NCBI GenBank assembly: GCA_038118725.1
Contig: JAYOIK010000117.1
Coordinates: 1-10,188, forward strand
Direction of reading: 5' to 3'
DNA: 10,188 bases
Origin: JADHLJ01 sp038118725
GTDB taxonomy: Bacteria > Pseudomonadota > Alphaproteobacteria > Thalassobaculales > Thalassobaculaceae
This document shows, in pieces, positions 7,491 to 10,188 of the stretch. Every line of letters begins with the position of its first letter. The first letter of the stretch is position 1. The notes beneath the pieces are model-generated. The model did not search any database. It saw only the letters and a program-made list of their open reading frames with translations, and had not been told where the DNA came from. A program made the position numbers and the translations under genes.

Positions 7491-7580
7491 CGGCCTTGCG
7501 CTTGCTCTAGTCTCGGTCGAAGTGACCTGGGCGTGTTGGTCCCGGTGTCGGTGGATCGATTTTGGGCGCTCGGGGAGGCG

Positions 7581-8375
7581 ATGAACAGACTTGAACAACA
7601 GCTTGCCCGGGTAAGCGAACGCGCCAACAGGGTTATCGCCCAGCGTTGGGGGGCGAGGTTTCCGTTCTACTATGTCTCCGAGTTTCCGCGCTCCGGCGGC
7701 ACGTGGTTCGCGCATCTCCTGGCGCATGCCCTGGAGGTGCCGTTTCCGAAGAACTCCCGGATGCCATACGCGATGGAATGCGTCCTGCATCTGCATTGGC
7801 CGTATTCCCCCAGATACAAGAGAGCCTTCCATGTGGTCGGCGATGGCCGGGACGTGGCGGCGTCGGCCTGGTTCTATTTCAAACGCTCCCTGGTTCTGGA
7901 CCCGCGCTCGGTCGGCTCCGACGCGATCCGGGCGCGGCACCCGGAATTGGTGGATAGCCCGACCGCGCCGGCGGAGGCGCCCGAGGCCTTCGATCGCTTC
8001 ACGCGGACCTGGCTGGCCCAGCCGCTCTTCGTCCGCGCGTCCTGGCCCGACTATGTCGCCCAATGGACCCGAGATCGGGAGAACGTCCACGTGGTGCGCT
8101 ACGAGGACTTGCTCGCCGACCCGGCCGAGACGTTGCGCCAAGCCCTTGGTCATGTCCGAGAGGCGCCGCCGGCCGACTGGATCATCGAGGCGGCCGTCTC
8201 GCACTATGATTTTGAACGCCAGACAAACCGTAAACCCGGCGAAGCCTCGCCGTTGGAGGCCAAGCGATCCGGCACAAGTGGGGACTGGAAGAACCATTTC
8301 CCGGATGAAACAAGCGCGCATTTTCACGCGGTCTGCGGGGAGACGCTGCAATCCCTGGGTTGCGAGGTGCCATAA
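7581..8375 (+). CDS. PAPS-dependent sulfotransferase
   Basis: With the ATG at 7581 the protein has 264 residues and belongs to the cytosolic-type sulfotransferase fold (Sulfotransfer_1). It should transfer the sulfuryl group of PAPS to a hydroxyl or amine acceptor. FPRSGGTWF (35-43) is the 5'-phosphosulfate loop, GDGRDVAASAW (87-97) supplies the Arg and Ser that bind the 3'-phosphate, RYEDLLADP begins at 173, and KRSGTSGDWKNHF (228-240) is the C-terminal PAPS-binding motif of the RKGxxGDWKNxF type. There is no signal peptide. The start is uncertain: GGGGAGG (7572-7578) ends only two bases before the ATG, closer than usual, and in-frame GTG codons occur at 7533, 7545 and 7551. A far upstream ATG at 7404 is disfavoured because the extra residues look non-coding. 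The acceptor is unknown. PAPS would come from cysD-cysNC in the same neighbourhood. Confidence 0.88.
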   Translation: MNRLEQQLARVSERANRVIAQRWGARFPFYYVSEFPRSGGTWFAHLLAHALEVPFPKNSRMPYAMECVLHLHWPYSPRYKRAFHVVGDGRDVAASAWFYFKRSLVLDPRSVGSDAIRARHPELVDSPTAPAEAPEAFDRFTRTWLAQPLFVRASWPDYVAQWTRDRENVHVVRYEDLLADPAETLRQALGHVREAPPADWIIEAAVSHYDFERQTNRKPGEASPLEAKRSGTSGDWKNHFPDETSAHFHAVCGETLQSLGCEVP

Positions 8376-8441
8376 GCCAGCGAATTCCGTCTCTTTCGTC
8401 TCCCCAAGGATGTGTTTCGCGCCTCCGCCATTCCCACATTC

Positions 8442-8470
8442 CTTGACATTCCCCGCCGCTGGCCCTATGC
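8442..8470 (+). promoter_or_regulatory. Sigma-70 promoter of ilvC
   Basis: CTTGAC (8442-8447) and CTATGC (8465-8470) are separated by 17 bases, very close to the alphaproteobacterial housekeeping consensus CTTGAC-N17-CTATAT; read the classical way the -35 is a perfect TTGACA (8443-8448). Transcription would start near 8477, about 40 bases before the ilvC ATG. The leader is too short for a leucine/valine peptide attenuator, and none was seen. Confidence 0.72.
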
Positions 8471-8516
8471 CACCGCCAATTCCAGAAACACGCGTGGATA
8501 CAAGGGAAAAACGGCG

Positions 8517-10004
8517 ATGAGTCTTGATTTTGAATCGAAGGTCTTCGAGACCCAAGTTATCACCATGGGCGATACCAAGGAGCGGATCGTCGCCGGTGGC
8601 CGGCACCTGTTTCCGCTGCTCCCCAAGGCGTTCGACGGGATTAAGCAGATCGGCGTGATCGGCTGGTCCTCCCAGGGTCCGGCGCAGGCGCAGAACCTGC
8701 GCGAGTCCCTCGAGGGTTCCGACATCAAGGTCGTTGTCGGCCTGCGCGAGGGCTCCAGCTCGATGGCCGAGGCCGAGAAGGTCGGTTTCACCAAGGCCGA
8801 CGGCACCCTGGGCGAGATGTACAAGGTCTGCGCCGAGAGCGACCTGGTGCTGCTGCTGATCTCCGACGCGGCGCTGGCTCAGAACTATCAGAAGATCTTC
8901 GCCGCGATCCGTCCGGGCTCGACCATCGGTCTGTCGCACGGCTTCATCCTCAGCCATCTGCAAAGCGTCGGCGAGGACTTCCCCAAGGATATGAATGTCA
9001 TCGCGGTCTGCCCGAAAGGCATGGGCCCGTCGGTGCGCCGGCTCTATGAGCAGGGCCGCGAGGTCAACGGCGCCGGCATCAACAGCTCCTTCGCCGTGCA
9101 TCAGGACGTCAACGGCAAGGCGACGGATTACGCGCTCGGCTGGTCGGTGGGGCTGGGATCGCCCTACACGTTCCAGACGACGCTGGAATCCGAGTACAAG
9201 TCCGACATCTTCGGCGAGCGGGGCATTCTGCTCGGCGCCGTGCACGGCATCGCCGAAAGCCTCTATGCCCGCTTCACCGCCCAGGGCATGAGCAAGGAAG
9301 ACGCCTATACCAATACCTCGGAGTCGATCACCGGTCCGATCTCCAAGACCATCTCCCGCTCCGGCCTGATGGCGGTTTACGAGGAGCTGGACGACAGTGA
9401 AAAGGCCGCGTTCAAGCGCGCCTATTGCGCCTCCTACCACCCGGCCCGCGAGATCCTCGAGGAGATCTACGACGATGTCGCCTCGGGCAACGAGGTGCGT
9501 AGCGTGATCCAGGCCTCGAACCGCTTCGACCGCTATCCGATGGGCAAGATCGACACCACCGACATGTGGCAGGTGGGCGAGAAGGTCCGCGCCGACGAGG
9601 GCCGCAACTACGCCCCGATCAACGGCGAGACGGCGGGCGTCTACATGGCCACCATGATGGCCCAGGTCGATCTCTTGACCGATCGCGGCCACCCGTATTC
9701 GGAGATCGCCAATGAGTCGATCATCGAGGCGGTGGACAGCCTGAACCCCTACATGGACTTCAAGGGTGTCTCCTACATGGTCGACAACTGCTCGACCACG
9801 GCCCGCCTCGGCGCCCGTAAGTGGGCGGCGCGCTTCGATTACAACCTGAAGCAACAATCCTACGCCGCCATGGATGCGGGCGAGGGCGTGGACGAGAGCC
9901 TGTTCGACAAGTTCGTCAACAGCGACATCCACCAGGTCCTCAAGGTCTGCGCCGATCTGCGTCCGTCCGTGGACATCTCGGTGGTGACCACCCACCGGGG
10001 ATAA
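8517..10004 (+). CDS. ilvC: Ketol-acid reductoisomerase, long (class II) plant-type
   Basis: IlvC converts 2-acetolactate or 2-aceto-2-hydroxybutyrate to the 2,3-dihydroxy acids of valine and isoleucine synthesis, using Mg2+ and NADPH. The 495-residue length is class II; many alphaproteobacteria have the short form of about 340. The sequence reads like the chloroplast enzymes: GIKQIGVIGW, SDLVLLLISDAA, AVCPKGMGPSVRRLY, EYKSDIFGERGILLGAVHG, EAVDSLNP and VDNCSTTARLG. By comparison with the spinach enzyme from memory, active-site residues are H141, K167, D230, E234, E400, E404 and S426, all present. The NADPH-loop reads GWSSQG (49-54), with Ser51 where GxGxxG has Gly. The ATG at 8517 is chosen because similarity begins just after it (LDFESKVF) and AAGGGA (8502-8507) lies nine bases upstream; the frame is open further back, but that segment overlaps the promoter. 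The gene has its own promoter and terminator, so it appears monocistronic. Confidence 0.97.
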   Translation: MSLDFESKVFETQVITMGDTKERIVAGGRHLFPLLPKAFDGIKQIGVIGWSSQGPAQAQNLRESLEGSDIKVVVGLREGSSSMAEAEKVGFTKADGTLGEMYKVCAESDLVLLLISDAALAQNYQKIFAAIRPGSTIGLSHGFILSHLQSVGEDFPKDMNVIAVCPKGMGPSVRRLYEQGREVNGAGINSSFAVHQDVNGKATDYALGWSVGLGSPYTFQTTLESEYKSDIFGERGILLGAVHGIAESLYARFTAQGMSKEDAYTNTSESITGPISKTISRSGLMAVYEELDDSEKAAFKRAYCASYHPAREILEEIYDDVASGNEVRSVIQASNRFDRYPMGKIDTTDMWQVGEKVRADEGRNYAPINGETAGVYMATMMAQVDLLTDRGHPYSEIANESIIEAVDSLNPYMDFKGVSYMVDNCSTTARLGARKWAARFDYNLKQQSYAAMDAGEGVDESLFDKFVNSDIHQVLKVCADLRPSVDISVVTTHRG

Positions 10005-10036
10005 GTGTTTCCCTCCTTCGTTGGGGGATCGCAAGC

Positions 10037-10072
10037 GACCGCTCCGGGAAACCGGGGCGGTCGTTTTTGTTT
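10037..10072 (+). terminator. Rho-independent terminator of ilvC
   Basis: GACCGCTCCGG (10037-10047) pairs with CCGGGGCGGTC (10052-10062) in an 11-bp stem with one T-G wobble and a GAAA tetraloop, followed by GTTTTTGTTT. It begins 32 bases after the ilvC stop. Stem, stable loop and T-run together make a textbook intrinsic terminator. Confidence 0.9.
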
Positions 10073-10093
10073 GGGGGTGGACGCAACAACCTT

Positions 10094-10121
10094 CGTCATC
10101 CCGCCGCGGGGCGGGACCCAT
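10094..10121. repeat. Palindromic intergenic element, probably dispersed
   Basis: The stretch CGTCATCCCGCC ... GGCGGGACCCA has a six-base GC stem (10100-10105 with 10110-10115) around a four-base loop. Its flanks (GTCAT on the left, ACCCA on the right) resemble the common alphaproteobacterial repeats of the GTCATCCCCGC...GCGGGGAYCCA kind. Only one copy lies in the window, so repeat status rests on resemblance alone. There is no T-run, so it is not a terminator. Confidence 0.45.
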
Positions 10122-10147
10122 GCCGCTGAACCCTCCGTCTAACGATG

Positions 10148-10183
10148 GATCAGAACCTGATCGGTCGCTTTGATTGAACCGAT
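10148..10183. repeat. Overlapping inverted repeats at the window edge
   Basis: GATCAG-AAC-CTGATC (10148-10162) is a perfect interrupted palindrome, and ATCGGT (10160-10165) pairs with ACCGAT (10178-10183) across 12 bases. The two structures share bases and would be mutually exclusive. The segment may be part of a dispersed element or of a promoter or operator for a gene beyond 10188; the window ends too soon to tell. No gene was seen from 10073 to 10188. Confidence 0.3.
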
Positions 10184-10188
10184 GCCAC

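Larger units (their letters stand above)
7234..7580. other. Divergent intergenic region (347 bp)
   Basis: This gap separates the minus-strand BVMO gene from the plus-strand sulfotransferase gene. It holds a candidate BVMO promoter (7277-7305) and a possible 57-codon minus-strand gene (7317-7490), both listed separately. The sulfotransferase frame stays open upstream to an ATG at 7404, but the added residues show no family similarity. I found no convincing promoter for the sulfotransferase, no strong terminator and no RNA gene. Confidence 0.6.

Noticed and set aside
7485..7513. TTTCAT/TAGTCT as a promoter for the sulfotransferase
   Set aside because: The spacing is 17 bases, but both boxes match the consensus poorly and the -35-like box overlaps the start of the possible small gene on the other strand.
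1686..8375. Reading the whole middle region as one biosynthetic cluster for a sulfated glycoside
   Set aside because: The genes lie in three transcription units on both strands, and cysD-cysNC may simply serve cysteine synthesis. The idea is kept only as a hypothesis in the findings.
8412..8516. N-terminal extension of IlvC by 35 residues
   Set aside because: Similarity to KARI begins at the ATG 8517, the extension would run through the TTGACA promoter, and it does not look like a targeting peptide needed in a bacterium.
7317..10121. Very long minus-strand open frame (934 codons) opposite ilvC and the sulfotransferase
   Set aside because: It is antisense to two well-identified genes. The translation is rich in Arg, Gly, Ala, Val and His with no domain, as expected when a GC-rich gene is read in the mirror frame. 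Only its last 57 codons outside other genes were kept as a possible small gene.

Overview
The window looks like ordinary chromosome from a high-GC Gram-negative bacterium, most likely an alphaproteobacterium. The pointers are strong G/C bias at third codon positions, a CTTGAC-N17-CTATGC promoter ahead of ilvC (close to the alphaproteobacterial sigma-70 consensus), a fused CysN-CysC protein, and a MAPEG/Sir2/BVMO gene complement. The taxonomic call is an inference. No tRNA, rRNA, CRISPR, insertion sequence, phage or toxin-antitoxin gene was seen.

Layout. 1-297 (+): the 3' end of a pentapeptide-repeat protein. 325-1539 (-): a two-gene unit, a zinc-containing Sir2 deacylase followed by a small MAPEG membrane protein. 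1540-1685: a divergent control region. 1686-4558 (+): cysD and a cysN-cysC fusion with overlapping stop and start codons, which together activate sulfate to APS and then PAPS. 4560-7233 (-): a Baeyer-Villiger monooxygenase gene whose end overlaps by 8 bp the TTG start of a GT8-like glycosyltransferase gene; the latter converges on cysNC with a single base between them. 7234-7580: a divergent gap with a possible 57-codon minus-strand gene and a candidate monooxygenase promoter. 7581-8375 (+): a PAPS-dependent sulfotransferase. 8517-10004 (+): a long, plant-type ketol-acid reductoisomerase (ilvC) with its own promoter and a clear intrinsic terminator. 10073-10188: non-coding, with palindromic sequence that resembles dispersed intergenic repeats.

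How the genes fit together. The clearest link is sulfate activation: CysD/CysNC makes PAPS, and the sulfotransferase about 3 kb away uses PAPS as donor. The arrangement recalls rhizobial NodP/NodQ feeding NodH. The glycosyltransferase between them could in principle make the acceptor, but it lies on the other strand and is coupled to the monooxygenase, so this is speculative. The ilvC gene (valine/isoleucine synthesis) and the Sir2-MAPEG pair look unrelated.

I do not see a convincing undescribed multi-gene system. The points most worth a second look are the plant-like IlvC with a Ser in its dinucleotide-binding glycine motif, the tightly coupled BVMO-glycosyltransferase pair, the PAPS-sulfotransferase neighbourhood, and the small possible gene at 7317-7490.
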